From Leptospiraceae bacterium (GTDB lineage Bacteria > Spirochaetota > Leptospiria > Leptospirales > Leptospiraceae): 64,000 bases of DNA. The DNA is taken from NCBI GenBank assembly GCA_016708435.1, contig JADJFV010000034.1, positions 248,001 through 312,000 on the forward strand, given 5' to 3'. The number at the start of each line of letters is the position of its first letter. Within the stretch, counting starts at the first letter, position 1. The position numbers and the translations under genes are program-made. The notes beneath the pieces were generated by a model. It was not told the origin of the DNA. It did not search any database and saw nothing but the letters and a program-made list of their open reading frames with translations. Positions 51,098 through 60,837 of this stretch are shown piece by piece.

Positions 51098-52911
51098 AAC
51101 AGTTTTTTATTTTTCTACTTTTTATTTTTTCTCTGTATGCCACAGAAGAATCGCATTCGTTAGATTATTTATATGTGAATGCAAATACCGGTCAGTCGAG
51201 TGGCGGACATTCTGCGATTCGGCTAGGGCAACTTGTTTATCATTTCCAATACTTTCCCGACAAAATTTTCCACATCATTCGAGAGCCATGGGAAGAGTTT
51301 CGCTATGTATATGGTATACAAGAAAATCGAACTATTCTAATTCGGAAAATTAATCTTTCAAAGAAGAATTATACTTTTCTTCTTGAGCGGATGAATGAAA
51401 TATACCTCTATCAAAGAAAGGAATTGGACAACCTTGAAAAGCTTCAAAACGATGCCAGAATAATTGAATCCATACTTTCGGGTGATCAAACTCTTTTTTT
51501 AAAAGCGGCAGGTTATTTTTCGGAGAACTCTTCATCTTCTAGGAATTATCGTTCTTTAAAAAGGAAGATAGTTGATAGGCTCGGATCTAATTTTATTTTA
51601 AAGCATTTAACTTTCGTTCGGAGTCAATTAAACAATTACAGAATTCCACTCCCTCTATCGATTCAAATCGATTCAAATTCAAATGGTTTTCCGAAAGCTG
51701 TGGAAAGTTTTTCGATAGAATATGTTGATTTGCTTTCAAACTTAAAAGCCTTCGAAATTATCCAGGAAGAGCAGGGCTTGAAATCAAACGGATACTTTAC
51801 ATTTACCGGTAATCCTGAAATACAGGTAAACGAATCTATACTTAAGCATTTTATAATGCTCTCAGAAAATTTAGAGGAAGAAATTCTAAGATTACTTGAA
51901 TCGAAATCGGCAAATACTGGATATCCCCTGCTAGTTTTATTGGCGCGTTATCAAGTGTTACAAAAGTCAATCAAAGAAAGAAAGGTATATTTTTTAGATA
52001 GCTTTGGAAAAAATCATTCTCTTGTGATTGGGGATGCAATTCAAAACAAACCATATTTAAGTGGAATTTATGAACAAATTTCAAAGAAAACAAATGCTTT
52101 ATTCTTAAAAATGTCAAAGCAAGATATTCTTTTAGAAAGAGATTATACAATACTCGAAGACCTGGCAAACAGAGAGCGTGAGGTTCTAAATGGGTTAGGG
52201 GAGTCGATACCGATTCGCATAAACTATGAATTGATGCTTCCATCAAAAGAAGAGAGTGTCTACCTTTATAGATCGGAATCCTATAAGGAATCTCTGAAAA
52301 AAATGGAAGAGCTTTATAAGTCCAATAGAGACAAATATGAATTATCCTTACAAAAAAAATATTCTTTTAATTTATTTAAAAAAAACTGCACTACTGAAAT
52401 ATTTCATTCGATAAATTCTTTTTTTGAGGAAGTCGATAAAGAATCGAAAGAAAAACTGGGCGGTGTGGTGAGAGGTGACGACTCTTTTGTGTTTGTTCCG
52501 GTTTATGCATATTATGCGGTAGGTAAAAATTACCGAGTCGTAAATGAAAATATGATACCATCTTTACGAACAATTATTTTAGAAAGAAATATATCCGCTG
52601 ATTTTCTATTCTTTATGAGAGAGTCTTCAACATTTACTTCAAAATTTTACAAATTTAACAAGGAAGATTCTTTTTTTATTTTCTTTACCGATGATGTCTT
52701 CTGGCAAAGACCAATTTATGGCTTTGTAAATTTAATTGCCGGCATAGGCGAGCTTGGGTTAGGTGCGATAATTATTCCCTTTGACAAGGGGGAACAGTTT
52801 GTAAAAGGATTACAGGGAATTTTTTTTAGTGGACCGGAGCTTTTATTCTTTAACATCCGAAAAGGAACTTTTATATATGAAGGCAAGCCAGATTGGACGG
52901 AAGAGGATTGA
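51055..52911 (+). CDS. Exported protein with permuted NlpC/P60 (DUF4105)-like layout
   Basis: 618 residues with an N-terminal signal segment (FFIFLLFIFSLYA). The first domain starts NTGQSSGGHSAIRLGQLVYHF, with His52 in a GGHSAI motif, and a cysteine follows much later in LFKKNCTTEIFHSIN (Cys445). This His-first, Cys-later order is that of permuted papain-like families such as DUF4105. The middle is a long helical insertion. A TTG at 51094 that overlaps the upstream stop would give a cleaner signal peptide and is an alternative start. Enzyme activity is not established. Confidence 0.62.
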   Translation: MRESRFFCAPSKRLKQFFIFLLFIFSLYATEESHSLDYLYVNANTGQSSGGHSAIRLGQLVYHFQYFPDKIFHIIREPWEEFRYVYGIQENRTILIRKINLSKKNYTFLLERMNEIYLYQRKELDNLEKLQNDARIIESILSGDQTLFLKAAGYFSENSSSSRNYRSLKRKIVDRLGSNFILKHLTFVRSQLNNYRIPLPLSIQIDSNSNGFPKAVESFSIEYVDLLSNLKAFEIIQEEQGLKSNGYFTFTGNPEIQVNESILKHFIMLSENLEEEILRLLESKSANTGYPLLVLLARYQVLQKSIKERKVYFLDSFGKNHSLVIGDAIQNKPYLSGIYEQISKKTNALFLKMSKQDILLERDYTILEDLANREREVLNGLGESIPIRINYELMLPSKEESVYLYRSESYKESLKKMEELYKSNRDKYELSLQKKYSFNLFKKNCTTEIFHSINSFFEEVDKESKEKLGGVVRGDDSFVFVPVYAYYAVGKNYRVVNENMIPSLRTIILERNISADFLFFMRESSTFTSKFYKFNKEDSFFIFFTDDVFWQRPIYGFVNLIAGIGELGLGAIIIPFDKGEQFVKGLQGIFFSGPELLFFNIRKGTFIYEGKPDWTEED

Positions 52912-52967
52912 GTCAAAAAAAGCTAGTCTTGTAATTCCATTTTTATATCAATGATAAAGGACTTCTC

Positions 52968-54617
52968 ATGAACAAACGATTTTTATTTTTACTGACGGTT
53001 TTTTTAAGTTTTAACCTATTCATTTATGTATCGAATGCTGCTTGGTTCATTTACTTCAATAAAACGTATTTATATATTCTATCAGGGATTTGTGTAAGCT
53101 TACAGCTCGCATATATCTTTTATGCAAAAGCCAATGAAAGTAGAAATAATCTGTTTCAATCGCGAGTAAAAATTCCTATCGCATTCTCATACATTCTTCT
53201 TTTTATTTCTGTATCTCTGATGATTTTTTTTCCCGTTCGAAATTTGAATTTGGGAGATGGGATTTTGCTTTTAGAGCATGTTGCATTGGAAGCGAAAATG
53301 TTTGGCTATCATCTTACGATGGATGAAGTCTTTGAGGCATTTGTGCATTCGATTCTATTTGCCAAATTCCCTTCCCATTTTGTCACGCCGATGGAAGTAT
53401 ATCGAATTGTTAGCACTGTATCGGGACTATGCGCTCTTGGAATTCTGGTTCATTATTTTCGAAAATTCAAAGTTAGTTTTACGGGATACTTTCTTGTCTT
53501 AAGTTGTGGTGGTATATATTTATTTCATGGGTATAGTGAAAATTATACAATGATAACGACTGGCCTTTGGTTTTATATTCTGTATAGTGTAAATTCTATT
53601 CGTTCAAATCAATCTAGAAATATGCAAGCCTTGCTTCCTATTTGTCTTATTGCCTGTTTATTGATACTATCTCATCTAGTAAGCGGCTATTTATTGTTTT
53701 CCCTTATTTTCTTGTGTTACCATTTTTCAGATGAAGGAAAATTTCTTCAAAATGCATTGTATTCAACAATCTTCTCGCTTCTTATTTTACTTCCAGTATT
53801 TGGCTATTTTACTTTTTTTTCCAATATTCGATTTGACTTTACACAAACTCATTTAACAAATCCTAAATTTTATCCAATTGCAAAAATGATTTCGATAAAC
53901 CATTTTCGGGACATTCTTTTTTGCATTGTGGGCTCTGCATTTTTACCTTTTGTTGTATTGCTTTATCTATTGCTCTTTAAGAAAGAACAATCTATTCAGA
54001 TATTGAAAAGAAAAGAGTTTCAATTTCTAATATTTGTTTTAATTGGGTTTCTAATCCACGGCTTTGTTCATTATCCGCAGCTTGGATTTCCGGCAGATTG
54101 GGATTTACTTGCTTTTTTTTGGAGTCCCATTGTATTTATAACAGTACTAATGCTAGAAGAATTCCCGGAAATAAATGAGGCTGGATTTAAAGGCAGTCAA
54201 GACAGTTTTCCTCTAGAACTTATCCCAATTTTTCTTTTTGCAGGAATTATATTTGTATTAAATGCGGCTATTCTAAGTAAGCCGGACGATAAGAAGATGA
54301 TTGAATTAAGGGAATCTCTTTTAATCATTGATCGATTTTCCTATTCAGAAGAAGCAACTGTTTTGGTTGGTGTTAAGCCTGAGTTTAAGAAATTTTACTT
54401 AAAAGTTAGTTTCTTTTTGTTTGAGTCTGGGATAAAAATTCAAGGTTTAAATCTACATTCAGAATCAAACGTTGCCCGTCTTTTAAATGAGAATAAACAA
54501 TTTCAATTGGAATTAAAGGAGCATATCGGAAATATTGAAACCAAATGGCAGAAAGATTTTTATGCAAGACTAACGCGCTATCATTTGGAATATCTAGATA
54601 TTACGAAGGAGAAATGA
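52968..54617 (+). CDS. Multi-pass membrane protein with C-terminal helical domain
   Basis: 549 residues with about eleven membrane helices, then a soluble C-terminal part of about 110 residues (VLVGVKPEFKKFYLKVSFFL onward). The loop after the third helix contains NLGDGILLLEH, similar to the acidic first loop in GT-C glycosyltransferases, but no clear catalytic motif can be assigned. The start is ATG 52968, 56 bases after the previous gene. It overlaps the convergent receiver-phosphatase gene by 24 bases. Confidence 0.72.
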   Translation: MNKRFLFLLTVFLSFNLFIYVSNAAWFIYFNKTYLYILSGICVSLQLAYIFYAKANESRNNLFQSRVKIPIAFSYILLFISVSLMIFFPVRNLNLGDGILLLEHVALEAKMFGYHLTMDEVFEAFVHSILFAKFPSHFVTPMEVYRIVSTVSGLCALGILVHYFRKFKVSFTGYFLVLSCGGIYLFHGYSENYTMITTGLWFYILYSVNSIRSNQSRNMQALLPICLIACLLILSHLVSGYLLFSLIFLCYHFSDEGKFLQNALYSTIFSLLILLPVFGYFTFFSNIRFDFTQTHLTNPKFYPIAKMISINHFRDILFCIVGSAFLPFVVLLYLLLFKKEQSIQILKRKEFQFLIFVLIGFLIHGFVHYPQLGFPADWDLLAFFWSPIVFITVLMLEEFPEINEAGFKGSQDSFPLELIPIFLFAGIIFVLNAAILSKPDDKKMIELRESLLIIDRFSYSEEATVLVGVKPEFKKFYLKVSFFLFESGIKIQGLNLHSESNVARLLNENKQFQLELKEHIGNIETKWQKDFYARLTRYHLEYLDITKEK

Positions 54618-55691
54618 AAGATTCTTCTGTGGATTTGTTTTTAAACTTTCTTGGATATGCTTATCGACTATTCTCTTTGCACTCTCAAAGGAATTATTTG
54701 CATTAGCCGCTATTTGAATTTTCTGAACAAATGATTCGAAATCCATTTTTGAATTAGCTTCTGACGGCAAGAATCCTGAATTATATAGAAAGAGAATAGA
54801 GTTGTCTATATAGTCAATGGTTTGAGTTTTGAACTCGGTTCCGGGCATTACTCCAATGATATTGGAAATTTCTGAACTTAAATAACAATAATCATTTGAA
54901 ATTAAAATTGGATCAGTATTGCCACCATTTGAATAATGAATTTGTTTCTTATCTTTATCAATTAAGAGGCAAACTGCTGTTAGTGTATGAATATTAATTT
55001 TAAAATACAATTCATCGTTTAATAGTGACAAGACTTTGTCCGGGGATGTCTCTTTTCTGAAAATATCCTTTAACATATTAATAGTTAATAAACCAATGAA
55101 GCTAGAGGTTACACCATTTCCTTCGATTTCACCAAATACGATGATGCTTTTATTTTCTATTTCTTCTGTATAATAAAAACTTCCAGAGACAAATGAGAAT
55201 GCATGAAAATCTGCATATGTATCTTTCGTATTTGTTTTAGGAGAAATCACTTGCTTCTGAATGGAAGAAATAAATTTCATATCCTGCTCTAAATTTTCCT
55301 GATAATTGAAATTATCTTTAAGTAGCGTGTAATACTCTATACTTCTCTCTACAGCAACTTTTACAGAGTCAAAAGAAAAAGGTTTTAATAGAAAATCTGA
55401 AGCCTTATTTTTTAAACTTGTCACGACTGAATCAATATCGCCTTCACCACTCATCATCACAACTTGGGTAAATGGATTTATAGTCTTAATAGTGGGAAGT
55501 AAATCGAGGCCATTATCATTGGGTAAAAAAATATCAAGAAATATAACCGGATTCAATTCATTTTGAAAATATTGAATTGCTTTTTCTGATGAATCAAAAT
55601 ACTTACTCGCAAATCCAAGGCTTTCTATTATTAGCTGCAAAGCCTCTCCAATTTCGAGTGAATCGTCTATAATTAATACTTCAATTTTCAA
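54594..55691 (-). CDS. Receiver domain fused to a degenerate SpoIIE-type phosphatase
   Basis: 365 residues. The receiver is intact: LIIDDS (residues 5-10), VIFLDIFLP with the phospho-acceptor near 53, MMSGEG near 79 and FLLKPF near 100. The C-terminal domain aligns with PP2C/SpoIIE phosphatases, but the metal-binding aspartates are lost: SGSFYYTEE where GGD is expected, FGEIEGNGV for GD-SGHG, YNSGFLPSE for TDGL-E and NLSFLLRN for DD-TLL-R. It is thus probably a pseudophosphatase that binds a partner under receiver control. It is the last gene of the recJ operon. Confidence 0.8.
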   Translation of the reverse strand: MKIEVLIIDDSLEIGEALQLIIESLGFASKYFDSSEKAIQYFQNELNPVIFLDIFLPNDNGLDLLPTIKTINPFTQVVMMSGEGDIDSVVTSLKNKASDFLLKPFSFDSVKVAVERSIEYYTLLKDNFNYQENLEQDMKFISSIQKQVISPKTNTKDTYADFHAFSFVSGSFYYTEEIENKSIIVFGEIEGNGVTSSFIGLLTINMLKDIFRKETSPDKVLSLLNDELYFKINIHTLTAVCLLIDKDKKQIHYSNGGNTDPILISNDYCYLSSEISNIIGVMPGTEFKTQTIDYIDNSILFLYNSGFLPSEANSKMDFESFVQKIQIAANANNSFESAKRIVDKHIQESLKTNPQKNLSFLLRNI

Positions 55692-55694
55692 ATT

Positions 55695-56507
55695 TTACTC
55701 CATTAAGAAAAAGCGGGTAGCTCCGGCATCTGTAACTTTTTCAAAATACTTTTTGTCGAAAATAGTCTCCTTTAAATACTCATCATTGGTAAACAACATT
55801 TCTCCATGCTTCCATTTATAAATTTCCTTTGTTTCAGAGAAGGCCAATTTTTCTGTATGAATCAAAATGCTCAAATCTCTCAAATTCCGGCCTTTGAAAT
55901 TCTTTAGTATAGATTTAAAATGTCCCTGTTTAATGGGATCAATGAATAAAAAATTCTTTTGAAATAGGACGGCATCATGAAAGTATTCAGGAATATTGAA
56001 TATTCCATAGCAATTCATTTTAGAAAAGAGTAGGAAAATGAACTGAGTTAGTTCTTTAAAAATATTGAGCCCGGGGTATTCCTGTCCTTGAAAGAGTATT
56101 TTTTTATTTTTTAATTTTCCCAGTCGAATGTTTTGTGTCAATAACCAATCAATGTATACCATCTTTCTATCTTCTTGGATACTCTTTATAAAGAAGTCAG
56201 CAACTTTTAAACGAATGTGGATTAGTATCTCATTTGATTCAGTCTTAATGTAAATTCTATTGTCTAAATCTGAAATTGGATCAGTCACCAGTTTAAAACT
56301 CTCATATCCTCTTCTTTTTACCATTTCAAATATTTTAGCCTCTTCAAGCATTGAATAAATCTCTGCATCAGAGAATCGTCCGAAAATTAATTTTTCAATG
56401 TTTAAAGATGTGCTCAGTTCATTTGAAAAATCGAGCATGTCTAAATTGGTCAGTTTATCTGAATCTGTTTCTTTACTATCTTTATCGCTGGCTTCAAAAA
56501 TACTCAT
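55695..56507 (-). CDS. Conserved hypothetical protein
   Basis: 270 residues, no signal peptide or membrane helix. An acidic start (SKETDSDKLTNLDMLDF) is followed by mixed alpha/beta sequence with aromatic clusters (YGIFNIPEYFHDAVLF, WKHGEMLFTNDEY). I recognise no family. The gene is separated by one base from the HDAC-family gene and three bases from the receiver-pseudophosphatase gene, so it belongs to the operon and may be a partner of the latter. Confidence 0.68.
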   Translation of the reverse strand: MSIFEASDKDSKETDSDKLTNLDMLDFSNELSTSLNIEKLIFGRFSDAEIYSMLEEAKIFEMVKRRGYESFKLVTDPISDLDNRIYIKTESNEILIHIRLKVADFFIKSIQEDRKMVYIDWLLTQNIRLGKLKNKKILFQGQEYPGLNIFKELTQFIFLLFSKMNCYGIFNIPEYFHDAVLFQKNFLFIDPIKQGHFKSILKNFKGRNLRDLSILIHTEKLAFSETKEIYKWKHGEMLFTNDEYLKETIFDKKYFEKVTDAGATRFFLME

Positions 56508-56508
56508 A

Positions 56509-57447
56509 TCATTTCCTTGCGAAAATTTGGGCTGTATGGTAGTGGATTTTCACTGTGTCCATAAAATTCTTCGCGTAACCGCCTGCTGCTAATATAACAA
56601 CCTTGCAATTATTTTTTTTGGCAAATTCTTTGATTCGCTCATCTCTATCTCGTAGACCTTGAAAACTAAGTTTAATATTTCCTAATCGATCACCTTCATA
56701 GGGATCCGCCCCTGCTAGGTAAAAAATTAAATCTGGTTTCATTGCTTTTTCTATTGAATCTAATGATTTATCAAGCAATAACAAATATTCTGAATCAGTT
56801 GTATGCTCCTCTAGCGGTATATCGAAATTAGACGTTTCTTTCTTTGGATAAAGATTATCTTGATGCATCGAAAACGTAAAAACATTTGGGTCGTTCTCGA
56901 AAATTCTCGCATTACCATTTCCTTGATGGACATCCAGGTCTACGATTAATACTTGCTTGCCCTGATTGTGCTTTAAGTAGTGCTTAGTTGCGATTGCTAC
57001 ATCATTCAAATAACAAAAGCCTTCCGCATGGTCAGCGAAACTATGGTGCAGACCACCGCCTAAGTTAAATACAAATTGATAATTGGAAGTAAGCTCTGCG
57101 GCTAATATTGTTCCGCCCACACCGTAAAGAAAACTTTCTACAATTCTTTCAGTGAGTGGGAGCTCAGAATACTTCGTTCTTTCTGTTACCTTTAGATTGA
57201 GCAAGTCTTCTAAATACTCTTCTGTGTGGACAAGATCGAGGTGGTCACGAGTAGCTTTATCTGGCTCATGAATCGAAATTTTACTAAAGTGCTCATCCAG
57301 ACAAATCAATTCATAAATTTTTGAAAATTTATTGCCAGGAAACACATGGTCGCCTAAATAAATATCATAGTAAGAAGAATACACAACAGAAAAATTCTTA
57401 TCTGCGTATTCAATTTTTTCAGGAAAGAAAAAGTTTAGGAAGTTCAT
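56509..57447 (-). CDS. Histone-deacetylase-family amidohydrolase
   Basis: 312 residues. HDAC/AcuC motifs are visible: NLGGGLHHSFADHAEGFCYLNDV (tandem His of the charge relay), VDLDVHQGNGN (zinc ligands Asp and His), FTFSMHQ and YLAGADPYEGDRLG (third zinc Asp). Bacterial members deacetylate small amides or acetyl-lysine proteins. It overlaps recJ by four bases and is followed by the hypothetical gene after one base. Whether it acts on proteins, including DNA-bound ones, or on metabolites is open. Confidence 0.88.
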   Translation of the reverse strand: MNFLNFFFPEKIEYADKNFSVVYSSYYDIYLGDHVFPGNKFSKIYELICLDEHFSKISIHEPDKATRDHLDLVHTEEYLEDLLNLKVTERTKYSELPLTERIVESFLYGVGGTILAAELTSNYQFVFNLGGGLHHSFADHAEGFCYLNDVAIATKHYLKHNQGKQVLIVDLDVHQGNGNARIFENDPNVFTFSMHQDNLYPKKETSNFDIPLEEHTTDSEYLLLLDKSLDSIEKAMKPDLIFYLAGADPYEGDRLGNIKLSFQGLRDRDERIKEFAKKNNCKVVILAAGGYAKNFMDTVKIHYHTAQIFARK

Positions 57448-59258
57448 ATTCTAAATGCAGTTACTACAAATTGAATGGTAGCACTATTGTTGTAATAATT
57501 CTCTTCTAAAAAACCGAGTAGGTTAATTGAAGGCGCTCTTGCGATTGCTGACTCAAATTCTGATGCACGATTCCAAATAATAAATTTAATTTTATTTGAT
57601 GCACCGAGAACTTGGAAACGGGCATGTTGTCCGTCCGACATTGGTTTGAAACTAATAATTTTCGCATTTCGAATAGAAAGTCTAGGCTCTGGATTCTCTT
57701 GCCCAAAGGGCTGGAGTATTTGTAATTCCTTGAATAAAGTTTCTGTGACTTCCGTAGGTTGAAGGCTAACACTACTTTGCTCTTCAATGCTTGACGTAGA
57801 TGATTGTTGTAACCATGTCAAAGCGGCTGTCTTTAATCGTTCTTCTAAGATGGGAATATTTTTTAATTCAATTGAAAAACCACCTGCTTCTTTGTGACCC
57901 CCAAAGTGAATTAGTAAGTCAGAAACGAGATTGAGTAAATCCAAAACATTTTCATTTTCAAAAGATCGAATGCTACCCCTGCCGTGTCCATGATCTGGAG
58001 TGATAAATATTGTAGGACGTTTATATCTCTCTACTAACTTAGTTGCCACAATCCCAGAAACTCCGGGTTCCATATCTGGTTCATAGCAAAAAATTATTCT
58101 TTCTTCTGTCCTCTGCGGTTTTCGCTTAAAATATTCTTCTACTTTGTAAAGATTTCTCTTTGTTCGTTCTTTTCGCTCCGTATTTAATTGAAGCAAATCT
58201 TTTGCAGAAATATCTGCTTTTTCCGAATTGTTGGCGAGTAACAAACCAACGGCTATTTCTGTTTTGCCCATGCGACCAGCGGCGTTTAATGCCGGACCGA
58301 TTCCCCAGCCTAAATCTTTGGATGTAATTTTATTAGAATTTAATTTCAGGGAGTTCATAAGTGAAAAAAGACCTTTTCGATTTGAAGGCTTTGTTTCCAA
58401 TACATTACTCAGTGTTTCAATACCATGCTTGACTATGATTCTATTTTCACCAAAGAGCGGCATCATATCAGTAATCGTTCCTATAGATGAAAGATCCAGA
58501 AGAGATTTTAGTTTTTCTAAGATATGTGGATATTTTGTTAAATAGGTAACAATGTCAATTTTTCTATAAATTTCTTCAAGATTTGGAAAAAGGGAATCAG
58601 TAACAACAGAATCTGTGGATTGAAAGATTTCATCCAAATGGTAAGCGAAAATTAGCTTCATGGCCAATGTTGAAGTGCAAATCTTTTTCTCTGGATAAAT
58701 AGAATCTTCCCGCTTCGGATTTATTAATTTACACTTTGGAATTTTTACTGGAATTTCATGGTGATCGAGAACAATTATTTCTATGCCCTGCGCGACCAAA
58801 TCATTTATTTCATCATAATTGGATGTTCCGAAATCAAGAGTTATCAATAAATCGGGTTTCTTAGATCTGATAAAATTGACTACACTTGGACACAAACCGT
58901 AATCGTCATTTGCTGATGATGTTTGAATTGTCAGCAAACCACCGTTTGCCTCATGTGATTCACGAAAAAACATTCCAAGTAAGGTCGTTGAGGAAATCCC
59001 ATCCGTATCACGATCACCGAACAATAAAATATGGCTCTTCTTTTTGATATGCCTCTTTATAGTTTGAATTGATTCCGTTAAATCAGGTAAAAGGAAAGGC
59101 GATGGGAGATTTTTTAAATCCGGATTCAGAAATATATCCCAGTCTGCTTTGTCTGGCAATATACGGCTCATAAGGTAAGATTGAAATGGAGTTAGATTTT
59201 TGTGTTCTGAATCCTTTACGCTAGAAAAATTAATACCGTGTAAAAATTTATCTGACAT
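57444..59258 (-). CDS. recJ: Single-strand DNA exonuclease RecJ
   Basis: 604 residues, of usual length. DHH-family motifs appear in order: GDRDTDGISSTTLLG (near residue 81), TLDFGTSN, VLDHHE (near 172), NPKRE, the DHHA1 part with ALNAAGRMG (near 326) and FGGHKEAGGF (near 445), then an OB-type C-terminus. RecJ degrades single-stranded DNA 5' to 3' in recombination and base-excision repair. It overlaps the HDAC gene by four bases and starts 7 bases after the bactofilin stop, so it sits in the centre of a nine-gene operon. Confidence 0.93.
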   Translation of the reverse strand: MSDKFLHGINFSSVKDSEHKNLTPFQSYLMSRILPDKADWDIFLNPDLKNLPSPFLLPDLTESIQTIKRHIKKKSHILLFGDRDTDGISSTTLLGMFFRESHEANGGLLTIQTSSANDDYGLCPSVVNFIRSKKPDLLITLDFGTSNYDEINDLVAQGIEIIVLDHHEIPVKIPKCKLINPKREDSIYPEKKICTSTLAMKLIFAYHLDEIFQSTDSVVTDSLFPNLEEIYRKIDIVTYLTKYPHILEKLKSLLDLSSIGTITDMMPLFGENRIIVKHGIETLSNVLETKPSNRKGLFSLMNSLKLNSNKITSKDLGWGIGPALNAAGRMGKTEIAVGLLLANNSEKADISAKDLLQLNTERKERTKRNLYKVEEYFKRKPQRTEERIIFCYEPDMEPGVSGIVATKLVERYKRPTIFITPDHGHGRGSIRSFENENVLDLLNLVSDLLIHFGGHKEAGGFSIELKNIPILEERLKTAALTWLQQSSTSSIEEQSSVSLQPTEVTETLFKELQILQPFGQENPEPRLSIRNAKIISFKPMSDGQHARFQVLGASNKIKFIIWNRASEFESAIARAPSINLLGFLEENYYNNSATIQFVVTAFRI

Positions 59259-59265
59259 TGCGTTA

Positions 59266-59586
59266 CTACATAATGCAATTGCCGGACAATTTTGCTCCTG
59301 ATTCGATGCTTAAAAGGGGAGTTTTTATATCGCCGACAATGGATCCAGTTTTTCCTACTTCGATCTTTTCTCTTGCTTCAACGTTTCCCCGCAGAGATCC
59401 ATTTACGGCTAAAGAGCTAACTATAATATCTGCATCTACTTGTCCAGTTTCATCCACGATTAGATTGCCGTTTGATTCAATAGTTCCTTTCATCTGCCCT
59501 TTCAAACGAAGAGAATTGTTAAAACGAAGAGTTCCTTTGAAAATAATATCTTCCCCAATGATTGTATCTGCTTTTTCTTCGCTCAT
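59266..59586 (-). CDS. Bactofilin
   Basis: 106 residues. The classic bactofilin beta-helix pattern is visible: DTIIGEDIIFKGTLRFNNSL, LRLKGQMKGTIESNGNLIV, DETGQVDADIIVSSLAVNGS and GNVEAREKIEVGKTGSIVGD. Bactofilins polymerise into filaments and scaffold cell-shape, polarity or motility functions. In Leptospira they affect helical shape. It lies between the degenerate iron-ADH and recJ in the operon. Confidence 0.92.
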   Translation of the reverse strand: MSEEKADTIIGEDIIFKGTLRFNNSLRLKGQMKGTIESNGNLIVDETGQVDADIIVSSLAVNGSLRGNVEAREKIEVGKTGSIVGDIKTPLLSIESGAKLSGNCIM

Positions 59587-59659
59587 GCAACTCCGCCTTT
59601 TTTATTATTCTAGTTTCATTACAGACAACTACGATAGGTCATTCGATGCAAGAAAAAAA

Positions 59660-60826
59660 TCAATATGCCGCAACAAGAATCGTTTCGATTTCATTTTTAG
59701 GCAATTCTCTCGGAAGACAATCAAGAAAAGACATTGAAAAGGCTAGTGAGGCAATTTTAGGAAGCTCATTCTTCTTAACTTCGTATTCTGATAGTCTTTG
59801 AGGAATTTTTAATTCGATGTATATCTTACGAATACCCTCGACTGCTTTAATCGCAGCCTCAATAACTGAAATATCGCTTGTGTCCTCATCGAGTGCTCGA
59901 GCAATCATGACATATTTATTTGCTGAAGTTGTAAGATTGTATTCCATAATGTGTGGCAATAGAATTGACATAGCTTGAAAAATATCCAATTTTGTAAGAC
60001 TCATTGTCGCAAGAGAAATTGCAAAGCATAGTCCAAGAGAACTTACGGATTGACTAATTCCAGTTAGCAAACTTGCGGCATACAAAGCATTCTTTGCGGG
60101 AATATTCTTCGGATCTCGAATAGAAGTAATAATGTTTTTAGATACTAATTCAATTGCTCGCAGGGACGATGAATTAGTAATTTCGTTAGCATACTTAGAT
60201 AAAATTGTATCAATGGCAGCTGCTAATATAGATGTTCCAGTTTTGGCTATATCAGAAGAGGTCATATGCAAACCAATTTTTGCATCTGCAACAATTAACT
60301 CTGGGAACAAATCTGAGCTGGCAAAGTATTTTCGCTCATTCTCTCTTTCGTCTAGTATTGTGCAAAAAGGGGCACATTCAATTCCCATGAGTGGCATAGT
60401 AGGGATAATCACTAATGGCAAGGGCTTTCGGGTTGCCTTTTTGGTCTGTAAAATCAATTCCTCGGTAAATAAATCATTAGCAGCAAGAATTGAAACAACT
60501 TTCGCAATATTTACAGATTCAAACGATCCGTAGGCTATGATACAATTGACTTGAGATTGTCGGGCAAAGTGAGCCGCAGTGTCTAATTCTTTAAAAGTTC
60601 CAACATTTTCAATGTCATCATAAATAATCAGACCTTCTGTTTCCCTCTCTATGCTCGATTTAAGAGCATACAGTTCATTCGGGTTTTGTAGCTCGCGTTG
60701 CGTTGTAATTAGAAGAAACCTGCTACCTACATGCTTTATGAAGTTCCCTGCCTTGGAAGCACAATCAACCTCAATATGCAATTTACACGGAAAGTGAAAA
60801 TTAACCCAATCTTGTAAAACTGGCAT
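59660..60826 (-). CDS. Degenerate iron-containing alcohol dehydrogenase-like protein
   Basis: 388 residues, alignable in outline to group III iron-ADHs (N-terminal Rossmann-like half, helical C-terminal half). However, the NAD and metal features are eroded: YGSFESVNIAK where GGGS-D-AK is expected, IPTMPLMGIECAP for PTT-GTGSE, and no AH-LAH histidine pair; only LLPHIMEYN retains a histidine. Loss of these ligands makes a redox role unlikely. It is conserved in sequence quality and placed between flgM and bactofilin genes, so a structural or regulatory role is suspected. Confidence 0.7.
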   Translation of the reverse strand: MPVLQDWVNFHFPCKLHIEVDCASKAGNFIKHVGSRFLLITTQRELQNPNELYALKSSIERETEGLIIYDDIENVGTFKELDTAAHFARQSQVNCIIAYGSFESVNIAKVVSILAANDLFTEELILQTKKATRKPLPLVIIPTMPLMGIECAPFCTILDERENERKYFASSDLFPELIVADAKIGLHMTSSDIAKTGTSILAAAIDTILSKYANEITNSSSLRAIELVSKNIITSIRDPKNIPAKNALYAASLLTGISQSVSSLGLCFAISLATMSLTKLDIFQAMSILLPHIMEYNLTTSANKYVMIARALDEDTSDISVIEAAIKAVEGIRKIYIELKIPQRLSEYEVKKNELPKIASLAFSMSFLDCLPRELPKNEIETILVAAY

Positions 60827-60837
60827 TTATATCTGAA

